This document shows, one piece after another, positions 48,864 to 57,174 of a stretch of DNA of 60,613 nt; position 1 is the stretch's first letter; every line of letters starts with the position of its first letter. Source of the stretch: RGIG8709 sp045537065 (GTDB taxonomy: Bacteria; Bacillota; Clostridia; Monoglobales; Monoglobaceae); NCBI GenBank assembly GCA_045537065.1, contig JAZSOT010000027.1, forward strand, positions 1 to 60,613, read 5' to 3'. The notes beneath the pieces were generated by a model. It searched no databases and was not told the origin of the DNA. It saw nothing but the letters and a program-made list of their open reading frames with translations. The translations under genes were made by a program, and so were the position numbers.

Positions 48864-49572
48864 TGTATAAACCCTTTTGGCTGAAATAATAGCCAACGCC
48901 TCGTTTTGTTATAATGAAAACAGGCTCCGAGGGGTTGTCTTCAATCTTTTCTCTGAGGCGTCTTATGGTAACGTCAACAGTACGCACATCCCCGTAGTAT
49001 TCATAATCCCAAACGCTCTCCAGAAGGCTTTGTCTTGAAAAGATTTTGTTTGGCTGGGATGCTAAAAACTTAATAAGGTCAAATTCCCTTATGGTAAGGT
49101 CAACAAGCTCATTGTTTTTGTAAAGCTCGTATCTGTCTGAATCAATTTTGAAACAGCCGATTTCAACAATTTCGTTCTTTTCGGTAGCACCTGTTTCCTG
49201 CTGAGGAGGTGACTGACGTCTCATATTCGCCTTAATTCTTGCCATAAGCTCACGAACGGAAAAAGGCTTTGTCATATAGTCATCCGCACCAAGCTCAAGA
49301 CCTAAAACCTTGTCAACCTCTTCTTCGCGGGCGGTGAGCATAATTATGGGAACAGATGAAAATTCACGGATTTTTCTGCAAACGGAAAAACCGTCAAGCT
49401 TGGGAAGCATAACATCAAGCAAAATAAGGTCAGGCTCAATGGTTTGTGCTTTGTAAACAGCATCTTCCCCGTCATATGCCTCAAAAACAATATAGTTTTC
49501 TTTTTGAAGATTTATCTTAAGTATTTCAACAATCGGTCTTTCATCATCAACAACCAAAATCTTTTTTCCCAT
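48856..49572 (-). CDS. walR: Response regulator WalR (OmpR family)
   Basis: This 238-residue regulator has the receiver domain with phospho-Asp in LILLDVMLPKLDGF (about residue 52), TAREEEVDKVLGLELGADDYMTKPFSVRELMARIKA (WalR-typical), and an OmpR-type winged helix (LTIREFDLIKFLASQPNKIFSRQSLLESVWDYEYYGDVRTVDVTIRRLREKIE). It controls wall hydrolase genes in Firmicutes. No WalK histidine kinase or YycH/I follows. rlmH is next instead. A perfect WalR box lies upstream of the M23 gene that precedes it. Confidence 0.92.
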   Translation of the reverse strand: MGKKILVVDDERPIVEILKINLQKENYIVFEAYDGEDAVYKAQTIEPDLILLDVMLPKLDGFSVCRKIREFSSVPIIMLTAREEEVDKVLGLELGADDYMTKPFSVRELMARIKANMRRQSPPQQETGATEKNEIVEIGCFKIDSDRYELYKNNELVDLTIREFDLIKFLASQPNKIFSRQSLLESVWDYEYYGDVRTVDVTIRRLREKIEDNPSEPVFIITKRGVGYYFSQKGLYNA

Positions 49573-49583
49573 TTCAATTCTCC

Positions 49584-51014
49584 TTAATATGAAACAAATT
49601 TAAGGGGGTCGCAGAAGGCACCGTTTTTCTTCACCTCAAAGTGCAGGTGAGTTCCCGTAACTCTGCCTGAGTTTCCCATTTTTGCAATAGTTTCACCTTT
49701 TTTAACTCTGTCTCCCACCTTTTTTGAAAGTGTTGAACAGTGTGCATATGCGGTCTGGTAACCGTTCTCGTGATTTATGATAATATAATTTCCGTATCCG
49801 TCTTCCCAGCCTGCGAAAGTGACAACTCCGCCGTCAGCTGCCATAATAGGAGTGCCGTATGCACCCTGAATGTCAATTCCCGTGTGGGTTCTTCCCCAAC
49901 GTGAGCCGTATCTTGAAGAAAGGCTTCCCACGGTTGGGCGAAGGAATGTGCCTGAGCCTGTAGTGAGAGGACGTTTTTTTGTTCCAACTCTTTTGATTTG
50001 CTTAACGGGTTTTGAAATTTCCTCGATTTTCAGGGATTTTCTTGATGTTTCTTCCCCGTTAATCTTTGTAACCTCGTCGGTAAGCTTTTCTTTTCCCATA
50101 ATGCCCGCCTGCTGGATGGCACTTGTATTTTCGTAAAGGGTTTCATCTTTTAAAAGCTCTTCTTCAAAAGGAATATCCTTTGTGTAGGTCTCTTTTATAA
50201 CTGTGCGGACAGAAAGTATCGGCACGTTTTCTTCAACCTTTAAAACATCCCCTGCTTTTATGTTTTCTGAAAGCTGGGTGTTAAGGGCAAGTAATCTTTC
50301 AACGCTTAAAGAGTGAGCGTTTGCAATATTCCAGAGAGTGTCATCCTCTTTAACAACATAATCCTTTGCTTTTTTGTTGTTTTCACCCGCAAGAATTAAA
50401 AGAGCCTCTTTTTTTGATTTTGAAAGGCTTATGTGGTGATATGCCTCTTTAACGTCAACTCTTTCTATAAATTCTGCCTTAATACTTCCGTCAAGCTTAA
50501 TTCCCGCAAGAGCCTCTTTGTGGGTGATTAAAATATCTTCTGCCATATCCTTGTTTTCAACTGCAAACAAAGGCTCGCCCTCAATATAAACTCCCAAGGA
50601 TTTTGTCATATAGTCAATGTTTGCAAAAAGGTTTTGCTTAATATCGTCTATATCAGACAAGCTTTTTCCTGAAACAAGACGGCGGGAGAAAACAGGCTCT
50701 CTCTTGTAGGAAATATCCTCTCCAACGTATTTTTTAAGGTCTTCTTCAACCGAAGTGATAGCATCATATGCAACTTTCTCATCAGTAACAAGTCCCACTT
50801 CCTCACCGTCAATAATAACTTCATAGCCGATTTTAAGCTGAAAAATATTTGTTATGCCGATAAGTAATAAAAGTGCTGTTGCTGATATAATATACTTAAA
50901 GTTTTTTCTGAAAAAGTCCTCAAAACGGACTCTTTTAAAAACTGTTTTCATTCTGTTTAAAACTTTTTCTGATTTAAGCTTCAAATCCTTTAAAATGTTT
51001 TCAAAAGAAAACAA
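49584..51014 (-). CDS. M23 peptidase with LysM and G5-like domains
   Basis: This 476-residue membrane-anchored wall hydrolase has one transmembrane helix (about residues 38-58), an extracellular alpha/beta section, and a LysM (YVVKEDDTLWNIANAHSLSVERLLALN, about 225-250). A G5-like strand region follows, and then an M23 domain with zinc ligands in HTGIDI and HLHFEVKK near the end. It cuts peptidoglycan cross-links. It shares an operon with walR, 11 bp upstream. Confidence 0.9.
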   Translation of the reverse strand: MFSFENILKDLKLKSEKVLNRMKTVFKRVRFEDFFRKNFKYIISATALLLLIGITNIFQLKIGYEVIIDGEEVGLVTDEKVAYDAITSVEEDLKKYVGEDISYKREPVFSRRLVSGKSLSDIDDIKQNLFANIDYMTKSLGVYIEGEPLFAVENKDMAEDILITHKEALAGIKLDGSIKAEFIERVDVKEAYHHISLSKSKKEALLILAGENNKKAKDYVVKEDDTLWNIANAHSLSVERLLALNTQLSENIKAGDVLKVEENVPILSVRTVIKETYTKDIPFEEELLKDETLYENTSAIQQAGIMGKEKLTDEVTKINGEETSRKSLKIEEISKPVKQIKRVGTKKRPLTTGSGTFLRPTVGSLSSRYGSRWGRTHTGIDIQGAYGTPIMAADGGVVTFAGWEDGYGNYIIINHENGYQTAYAHCSTLSKKVGDRVKKGETIAKMGNSGRVTGTHLHFEVKKNGAFCDPLKFVSY

Positions 51015-51086
51015 AAAACCACTCCTTCCATATGTATATACAGACTCTATCTTAACATCATAATATGAAGATTTTATTAAAACAAT

Positions 51087-51103
51087 ATTACAATTATATT
51101 ACA
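51087..51103 (-). promoter_or_regulatory. WalR box upstream of the M23-walR-rlmH operon
   Basis: Minus strand TGTAAT-ATAAT-TGTAAT matches the WalR consensus TGTWAH-n5-TGTWAH exactly. It lies about 75 bp before the M23 gene, so WalR probably regulates this hydrolase and its own gene. Confidence 0.7.
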
Positions 51104-51181
51104 ACATCTAATTGTACTACATTTTTGCGAAAAAATCAAGCCTTTTTTAAAGAAAAAAAGGAGAAATAAGGTCGAATTATA

Positions 51182-51210
51182 TTGACATTGTGAATGTGCA
51201 TCGGTATAAT
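51182..51210 (+). promoter_or_regulatory. Promoter of the SpoIID-family gene
   Basis: TTGACA (51182-51187), 17 bp, TATAAT (51205-51210): a perfect sigma-A promoter. The TGTAGGGG repeat sits in the leader RNA. The rest of 51015-51274 holds the WalR box and nothing else clear. Confidence 0.75.
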
Positions 51211-51213
51211 TAT

Positions 51214-51250
51214 TGTAGGGGATGATGCCCACATCGTTCCGAGTGAATAG
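51214..51250. repeat. TGTAGGGG hairpin repeat, copy 2
   Basis: TGTAGGGGATGATG-ccca-CATCGTTCCGAGTGAA, followed by short AGTGAAAAG-like repeats. It is the same core as 33834-33874. Confidence 0.7.
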
Positions 51251-51274
51251 TGAAAAGAGCAGAGTGATGAGATA

Positions 51275-52675
51275 ATGAAAAAATTTATGCTCATTTTAAT
51301 ATCGGCACTGGTTTTCTTATGCGGAGAAAGTGTATTCGCAGAGGATGCCCTTGTTAAGGTCGGGCTTTTTTATTCATCCTCTGCAAGATATGAATATTCT
51401 CTTTCCTCGGATGACAAGCTTTATATAGCATCGGACGGGACTGAGCTTTTTTCCCTTGATGTTTATGATATAAGCATAAAAAGAGGCACCTTTGATGATG
51501 AAGATATGCCCCTTTATGAAACAGGCTCTGCAGACCGCGGGGATGAATGTGTTAAGATATATTCAAATGAGGGAAATCTCCTTTATGTTTCGGAGGGAAA
51601 GCTGGAGGTGTTTTCCTACGGGGGAAAGGTTAAAATAACCGCCATTGCCACCAAGGAATACAGGGGCGGAATGATTTTCTCTCTTTCGGATGACGGCAAG
51701 ATAAACTGCATAAACTATGTTGACACGGAAGAATATTTATACAGCGTAATTTCAAGGGAGATGTCTCCCACCTGGCCTGTGGAAGCCTTAAAGGCTCAGG
51801 CGGTTTGTGCAAGAAATTATGCAGAAAGAAATAAAAACAAGCATAAAGAATATGGCTTTGACCTTTGTGATTCGGTTTGCTGTCAGGCATACGGGGGAAC
51901 ATCTGCAGAGGCGGAGGGGTCATTCGCTCCCGTTGATGAAACCGCGGGAATGCTCCTTTATTATGAAGATGAAATCGCTCAGGTGTTCTACAGCTCCTCT
52001 ATGGGGCCAACCACCGAGGATGTTAAATATGTGTGGGGGTCGGAGTTTCCTTATCTTACAAGCGTTGAAAACCCCTATGAAGATTATGAAAATGTTTATA
52101 ACGGAAAATGGGAAAAAACCCTCACCAAACAAAGAGCCACCGAGATTATGGACTCAAAGGGCTATGATATAGGAAACGTAACAGAGATAAAGGTTCTTGA
52201 AAATTCTCCCTCGGGAAGAGTTATAAAGCTCCTTGTTAAAGGAGATAAGGGGGAGAAAATATTTGAAAGAGAAAGTTGCCGTATAGTGTTCAGCGAGGTC
52301 ACGTTAAGCCAGCTTTACACCATTTCAGGCGGAGGCGGGGGAAAGCTTCCCACAGCTTATGTTCTTGGGGCAGACCCGAAAAGGCAGGATGTTCTTCGGG
52401 GTAAGGGCGAGCTTTTCGGCAAAACCGTTTTAACGGGAAACGGGGAAATAACCCTTGGCGAAAGCTTTTCTGCCATTGGTGCAGAGGGGATTAAAAAATT
52501 CCTTATGGAAAGCTCAGGCAGTGCCGATGCCTACACTTTTTCAGGCTTTGGCTGGGGACACGGCATAGGAATGAGTCAATACGGAGCAAAAGGAATGGCA
52601 GAGGCAGGCTTCAGCTTTGAAGAGATACTCACCCATTATTTTAAAGGATGCGAAATCAGGGAAAATAAACTTTAA
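51275..52675 (+). CDS. SpoIID/LytB-family lytic transglycosylase-like protein
   Basis: This 466-residue exported protein has a signal peptide (residues 1-22, cut after VFA). The SpoIID domain carries candidate catalytic Glu162 in ISREMSPTWPVEALKAQAVCARNYA and ends with FGWGHGIGMSQYGAKGMAEAGFSFEEILTHYF. SpoIID trims glycan strands during spore engulfment, but LytB-like members also act in vegetative cells. Here the sigma-A promoter argues for vegetative expression. It is a single gene. Confidence 0.9.
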   Translation: MKKFMLILISALVFLCGESVFAEDALVKVGLFYSSSARYEYSLSSDDKLYIASDGTELFSLDVYDISIKRGTFDDEDMPLYETGSADRGDECVKIYSNEGNLLYVSEGKLEVFSYGGKVKITAIATKEYRGGMIFSLSDDGKINCINYVDTEEYLYSVISREMSPTWPVEALKAQAVCARNYAERNKNKHKEYGFDLCDSVCCQAYGGTSAEAEGSFAPVDETAGMLLYYEDEIAQVFYSSSMGPTTEDVKYVWGSEFPYLTSVENPYEDYENVYNGKWEKTLTKQRATEIMDSKGYDIGNVTEIKVLENSPSGRVIKLLVKGDKGEKIFERESCRIVFSEVTLSQLYTISGGGGGKLPTAYVLGADPKRQDVLRGKGELFGKTVLTGNGEITLGESFSAIGAEGIKKFLMESSGSADAYTFSGFGWGHGIGMSQYGAKGMAEAGFSFEEILTHYFKGCEIRENKL

Positions 52676-52728
52676 AAAGCCGTTAACGGGATTTTTGTTA
52701 CAAAAATATAAAAATTTATCCCTTTAAC

Positions 52729-52756
52729 TTGCATTTTTCTGAAAATTTGGTATAAT
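52729..52756 (+). promoter_or_regulatory. Promoter of the DUF4143 ATPase gene
   Basis: TTGCAT (52729-52734), 16 bp, TATAAT (52751-52756), 35 bp before the start codon. Confidence 0.65.
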
Positions 52757-52791
52757 ACATAACATAAGTTATGCAAAGGGGAGCGTTTTTA

Positions 52792-54015
52792 ATGGGTAAA
52801 ATTTTTATGCGTGAAGAATACCTGAAGAGAATTCGCGGGTTTTATCACAGTGATATAATAAAAGTTGTAACGGGAATCAGGCGATGCGGAAAATCTTTCT
52901 TTTTACTTTCGGTTATAGAAGATTTGAAGAAAAACGGTGTTCAGGACAAGGATATTATAAATATAAATCTCGATAAAAGAGGTTTCAAAAAAATTAAAAC
53001 AGCAGAAAAATTAGAAGAGATAATAGACGGATTTATAATTGATGACGAAAAAAAATATATTTTTGTTGATGAAATACAAAATGTTGCGGGGTTTGAAGAA
53101 GTTATAAACGGATACAGAGAAGAGGGTCATTCTGTTTTTATAACCGGTTCAAATTCGTATCTTTTAAGCGGTGAGCTTGTAACTAAGCTTACGGGGCGTT
53201 ATGTAGAGATAGAAATGTTTCCGCTGACATTTTATGAATATATCGAAATGAAAAAATTTCTTGGCAAGGAAATATCTTCTGGCGGGGCAGAGGAATTTAC
53301 TTATTACATTCGTGATGGAGGATTTCCAAAGTCCTTGGAGTTTGATAATATTGATGACAGAAATTTATATATACAAAGCGTTATCAGTCAGATATTTGAA
53401 AAGGATATATCAAAAAATAACAAGATAAGAAACCGTGCAGCCTTTGAAAAAGTACAGTCTTTTATTATAAATAACTTCGGGGCTACCATAAGTGTATCTA
53501 ATATTGTCGAATATTTAAAGAGCGAAAATATAGCTGTAAAGGAAAATACAGTACACAGATACATCGAAATGCTTGAAAATGCAAGAATAATATATAAATG
53601 TCCGAGGTTTGATTTAAAATCAAAAAAAGCATTGAAAACAGAACAGAAATATTATCTGGCTGATTTGAGTATTTATTATTCAGCTAATGTGGACGGAAGA
53701 ATAAACTATGGACCTGTTCTTGAGAATATCTTGTTTTGTTATTTGAAAACAAAAGGATATAAAATCAGTGTGGGGAAAATAGGAAGTCTGGAATGTGATT
53801 TTATAGTCAGGAAAAATATTGATGATTATTTTTATGTTCAGGTTTCAATGACAATTGCAGAGGAGACCGCAGAGGAAAGAGAATATAAGCCGTTTTCCAA
53901 AATAAGAGACAACTATCCCAAATACTTGTTCACACTTGATACCTTGCTTCAAAAGAGGGACGGGATATTGCATATGAATATGATTGATTTTATAGAAAAT
54001 AACAGGGTGCTTTAA
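52792..54015 (+). CDS. AAA+ ATPase with DUF4143 domain
   Basis: This 407-residue protein of the AAA_14-DUF4143 family has Walker A VTGIRRCGKSFFLLS (about residues 20-34), Walker B KYIFVDEIQNV, and sensor FITGSNSYLLS. A winged helix follows, and then the DUF4143 domain with a PD-(D/E)xK-like end (GKIGSLECDFIVRKNIDDYFYVQV). The role is unknown; these proteins are numerous in gut anaerobes. The ATG at 52792 has AAGGGGAG upstream. The gene ends 2 nt before queA. Confidence 0.85.
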   Translation: MGKIFMREEYLKRIRGFYHSDIIKVVTGIRRCGKSFFLLSVIEDLKKNGVQDKDIININLDKRGFKKIKTAEKLEEIIDGFIIDDEKKYIFVDEIQNVAGFEEVINGYREEGHSVFITGSNSYLLSGELVTKLTGRYVEIEMFPLTFYEYIEMKKFLGKEISSGGAEEFTYYIRDGGFPKSLEFDNIDDRNLYIQSVISQIFEKDISKNNKIRNRAAFEKVQSFIINNFGATISVSNIVEYLKSENIAVKENTVHRYIEMLENARIIYKCPRFDLKSKKALKTEQKYYLADLSIYYSANVDGRINYGPVLENILFCYLKTKGYKISVGKIGSLECDFIVRKNIDDYFYVQVSMTIAEETAEEREYKPFSKIRDNYPKYLFTLDTLLQKRDGILHMNMIDFIENNRVL

Positions 54016-54017
54016 TT

Positions 54018-55040
54018 ATGACTACAAAAGATTTTTATTATGATTTGCCACAGGAAAAAATTGCACAGACACCGCTTGATGACAGAAGTTCATCAAAGCT
54101 TATGGTTCTTTCAAGAGAAGATAACACCATAACTCACAAGCGTTTTTCAGATATAATCGACTATCTAAAAGAGGGCGATTTGCTTGTTATGAATAACACA
54201 AGAGTTATTCCTGCAAGGCTTTATGGCACAAAAGAGGGAACAGGAGGCAAAATCGAGTTTTTGCTCCTTAAAAGAGTTGAGGCTGATGTGTGGGAGGTTA
54301 TTTTAAAGCCCGGAAGAAGAGCAAGATGCGGTGCAAGATTTAGCTTTGGTGACGGACTTTTAAAGGCAGAGATTATCGAAGAAAAAGAAGACGGCGGAAG
54401 ATATGTTAAGTTTTTCTATGACGGGATATGGGAAGAAATCTTAGACAGGCTCGGAGAAATGCCTCTTCCACCATATATAAAGGAAAAGCTTAATGACAGA
54501 GAAAGATACCAGACCGTTTATTCAAAGGTTGAGGGAAGTGCCGCAGCACCAACTGCAGGGCTTCATTTCACAAACGAGCTTATTGAAAAAATAAAGGCAA
54601 AAGGCGTGAATGTTGCCTTTGTAACACTTCACGTGGGGCTTGGAACATTCCGACCTGTGTCGGTTGACAATGTGGAAGAACATATTATGCACTCGGAATA
54701 TTATGAGCTTTCCGAGGAAACCGCAGAGCTTATAAACAAAACAAAGGAAAACGGAAAAAGAGTTATAGCCGTTGGCACAACCTCGGTGAGAACTCTTGAA
54801 ACCTGCGGGGATAAAGAAAGAGTCAGAGCCGGAAAAGGGGAAACAAAAATTTTCATTTACCCAGGCTATGAATTTAAGGTGGTGGATGCACTTATCACCA
54901 ATTTCCATCTGCCCGAATCAACACTTTTGATGCTGGTTTCTGCGCTTTATGATAGGGAAAATATTATGCGGGCTTATAAAGAGGCAGTTGAATGTGACTA
55001 CAGATTTTTCAGCTTTGGCGATGCCATGTTCATTATGTAG
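54018..55040 (+). CDS. queA: S-adenosylmethionine:tRNA ribosyltransferase-isomerase
   Basis: This 340-residue enzyme adds the epoxycyclopentane ring to preQ1 in tRNA, the penultimate step of queuosine synthesis. Signatures are YDLPQEKIAQTPLDDRSSSKLM, MNNTRVIPARLYG, AAPTAGLHFT, VTLHVGLGTFRPV, and NFHLPESTLLMLVSAL. tgt, which makes the preceding step, lies 260 bp downstream. The two are separated by repeat elements rather than tightly joined. Confidence 0.96.
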   Translation: MTTKDFYYDLPQEKIAQTPLDDRSSSKLMVLSREDNTITHKRFSDIIDYLKEGDLLVMNNTRVIPARLYGTKEGTGGKIEFLLLKRVEADVWEVILKPGRRARCGARFSFGDGLLKAEIIEEKEDGGRYVKFFYDGIWEEILDRLGEMPLPPYIKEKLNDRERYQTVYSKVEGSAAAPTAGLHFTNELIEKIKAKGVNVAFVTLHVGLGTFRPVSVDNVEEHIMHSEYYELSEETAELINKTKENGKRVIAVGTTSVRTLETCGDKERVRAGKGETKIFIYPGYEFKVVDALITNFHLPESTLLMLVSALYDRENIMRAYKEAVECDYRFFSFGDAMFIM

Positions 55041-55054
55041 GATATTCACCACAT

Positions 55055-55215
55055 CAAATCCCGCTCTTCAGTGGCTGATTTTTGTTCTTGCTTCGGTAAA
55101 AGCCTCGGCAATCCACAAAGGATTACCTGCGTTTTTAACCTCGCAATTATCAAAAATCATCTCCCTGAAACAGCAGGTTGGATATGGTTCTCATCCTACT
55201 TGGTCGTCTTTTTGA
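55055..55215. repeat. MITE-like palindromic element, copy 2 (inverted)
   Basis: The core AAAGCCTCGGCAATCCACAA, then AGGATTACCT, matches the reverse complement of 1056-1090. Outer arms pair loosely (GATTTTTG at 55076 with CAAAAATC at 55154). The edges are indistinct, so the limits are approximate. Confidence 0.55.
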
Positions 55216-55249
55216 ATGTATGAACAAGTGTGGTTTTTCGGACAGATAA

Positions 55250-55285
55250 TTGTAGGGGGTGGCGATTTCCGACATCCCGAATAAA
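55250..55285. repeat. TGTAGGGG hairpin repeat, copy 3
   Basis: TTGTAGGGGGTGGCGATTTCCGACATCCCGAATAAAG has the same start and GC-rich hairpin layout as the other copies (read in pieces: TGTAGGGGGTGGCG, then CGACATCCCGAA). It lies in the queA-tgt gap, just before the tgt ribosome site. Confidence 0.6.
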
Positions 55286-55301
55286 GAAAAGGAAGAAAAT
55301 T

Positions 55302-56432
55302 ATGTTTAAAATATTAAAAAAATCAGGAAATGCAAGACTTGGCGAGTTCACCACAGTTCACGGGGTTATAAAAACTCCCGTGTTTATGAATGTTGGAACC
55401 TGTGCCGCCATAAAGGGCGGTCTTGACAGCTTTGACCTTGAGGCGGTTGGGTGTCAGGTGGAGCTTTCAAACACCTATCATTTGCATCTTCGTCCGGGGG
55501 ATAAGATAGTCAAAGAGCTTGGCGGTCTTCACAAGATGATGAACTGGCAGAGGCCTATCTTAACAGACAGCGGAGGCTTTCAGGTGTTCTCTCTTGCAGG
55601 TCTTAGAAAAATCACCGAGGAGGGCGTTTCCTTTCAGTCTCATATAGACGGGCATCATATTTTTATGGGTCCTGAGGAGAGTATGCAAATTCAGTCAAAT
55701 CTTGGCTCAACAATTGCTATGGCGTTTGATGAATGCGTTGAAAACCCCTGCGAAAAGGATTATGCAAAAATGTCAATGGAAAGAACAACCAGATGGCTTG
55801 AAAGATGCAAAACCGAAATGGCAAGGCTCAACTCTCTTGAAGACACTATAAACAAAAACCAGATGCTTTTTGGCATAAATCAGGGCTGTGTTTACAACGA
55901 CCTTAGAATTGAGCATATGAAAATTATCCGTGAGCTTGATTTGGACGGCTATGCAGTCGGCGGACTTGCAGTTGGCGAGCCAACCGAGGTTATGTATGAT
56001 GTTTTAGACCACGTTGTACCCTTTGCACCTGTCGATAAGCCAAGATATCTTATGGGGGTTGGAACTCCTCTTAACATAATCGAGGGCGTTCACAGAGGAA
56101 TTGACTTTTTTGACTGTGTTATGCCAAGCAGAAATGCAAGACACGGCACACTTTTCACATCAGAGGGAATTGTGAACATCAACAACAAAAAATACGAAAC
56201 AGACTCATCTCCCCTTGATAAAAACTGCACCTGTCACACCTGCAGAAATTTTTCTAAAGGATATTTAAGACATCTTTTCAAGGCGGGAGAAATCTTGGCG
56301 CTTCGTCTTGCGGTTATTCACAATATGCATTTTTACAATAATTTAGTTAAAGAAATAAGAGAGGCACTTGAAAACGACACATTTGAGGCATATAGAAAAG
56401 AAAAAACAGAAATATTAGGCCAACGAATTTAA
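55302..56432 (+). CDS. tgt: tRNA-guanine transglycosylase
   Basis: This 376-residue enzyme exchanges guanine-34 for preQ1 in GUN-anticodon tRNAs. The nucleophile Asp region LTDSGGFQVFSL (about residues 88-99), the second Asp in RGIDFFDCVMPSRNARHGTLFT, and the zinc site CTCHTC...H are intact. The ATG at 55302 gives the usual length, with AAGGAAG upstream; upstream codons in frame lie in repeat DNA. The usual yajC neighbour is absent. Confidence 0.97.
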   Translation: MFKILKKSGNARLGEFTTVHGVIKTPVFMNVGTCAAIKGGLDSFDLEAVGCQVELSNTYHLHLRPGDKIVKELGGLHKMMNWQRPILTDSGGFQVFSLAGLRKITEEGVSFQSHIDGHHIFMGPEESMQIQSNLGSTIAMAFDECVENPCEKDYAKMSMERTTRWLERCKTEMARLNSLEDTINKNQMLFGINQGCVYNDLRIEHMKIIRELDLDGYAVGGLAVGEPTEVMYDVLDHVVPFAPVDKPRYLMGVGTPLNIIEGVHRGIDFFDCVMPSRNARHGTLFTSEGIVNINNKKYETDSSPLDKNCTCHTCRNFSKGYLRHLFKAGEILALRLAVIHNMHFYNNLVKEIREALENDTFEAYRKEKTEILGQRI

Positions 56433-56456
56433 AAAATTTTGAATACGGGATAAAAA

Positions 56457-57095
56457 ATGAGTGAAAAATATATAACGGTTTCAAATTTTGCAACAGCAGA
56501 AATAACCGAGAAAAAATCAAGATTTATAGCAAGCGTTTGCCCTGTTAAAACAGAAGATGAGGCACTTTCCTTTTTAGCTGAAATAAGGAAAAAGTATTCG
56601 GATGCAAGGCACAATGTTTATGCGTACTCTGTGAGAGAAAACAATATCGCAAGATTTTCAGACGACGGCGAGCCTGCTCAAACGGCGGGACTTCCCATTA
56701 TGGACCTTATAAACAAAGAGGGCATAACGGATGTTTGTGTGGTTGTCACAAGATATTTCGGCGGTATTCTTCTTGGAACGGGAGGCCTTGTGAGGGCATA
56801 CACAAAGTCTGCAAAAGAGGGGCTTTGTTGTGCTGTGCCGGTTATGATGCACTCTTGCAGAGAGGTAGGCATTGAGTGTGATTATCCCTTGCTTGGGAAA
56901 ATTCAGGCAAGAGTTTTAGAAAAAGGTTATGAAATATCAGAGCCTATATATTCTGATAAGGTAACGCTTTTTCTCTATGTACCAATAGAGGATGCAGAAA
57001 GCTTTTCTGCTGATATATTCGACCTTTCAAACGGAAAGGCGAAAATAACGCTTGGGGAAACAAAAATAAAACCTCAAAAAATAAATAATCCTTGA
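56457..57095 (+). CDS. YigZ/IMPACT-family protein
   Basis: This 212-residue protein has the UPF0029 N-terminal IMPACT domain (KKSRFIASVCPVKTEDEALSFLAEIRKKYSDARHNVYAYSV, then SDDGEPAQTAGLPIMDLI, and TRYFGGILLGTGGLVRAYTKSAKEGL), followed by a DUF1949 domain. Family members influence translation control; the precise function is unsettled. It is 24 bp after tgt. Confidence 0.92.
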   Translation: MSEKYITVSNFATAEITEKKSRFIASVCPVKTEDEALSFLAEIRKKYSDARHNVYAYSVRENNIARFSDDGEPAQTAGLPIMDLINKEGITDVCVVVTRYFGGILLGTGGLVRAYTKSAKEGLCCAVPVMMHSCREVGIECDYPLLGKIQARVLEKGYEISEPIYSDKVTLFLYVPIEDAESFSADIFDLSNGKAKITLGETKIKPQKINNP

Positions 57096-57120
57096 TTTTT
57101 GGAAAGTTTATTGGTATAAT
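57092..57120 (+). promoter_or_regulatory. Promoter of murA
   Basis: TTGATT (57092-57097, overlapping the yigZ stop), 17 bp, TATAAT (57115-57120). Confidence 0.7.
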
Positions 57121-57174
57121 TATAAATTGGTAAAAAAGTACGGTTTTTTAAATACAAAAAAAGCAGGTGCGATT

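Noticed and set aside
52676..52700. CCGTTAACGG palindrome as terminator of the SpoIID gene
   Set aside because: A 10-bp palindrome without loop space and with only a moderate T-run; termination there is not supported.
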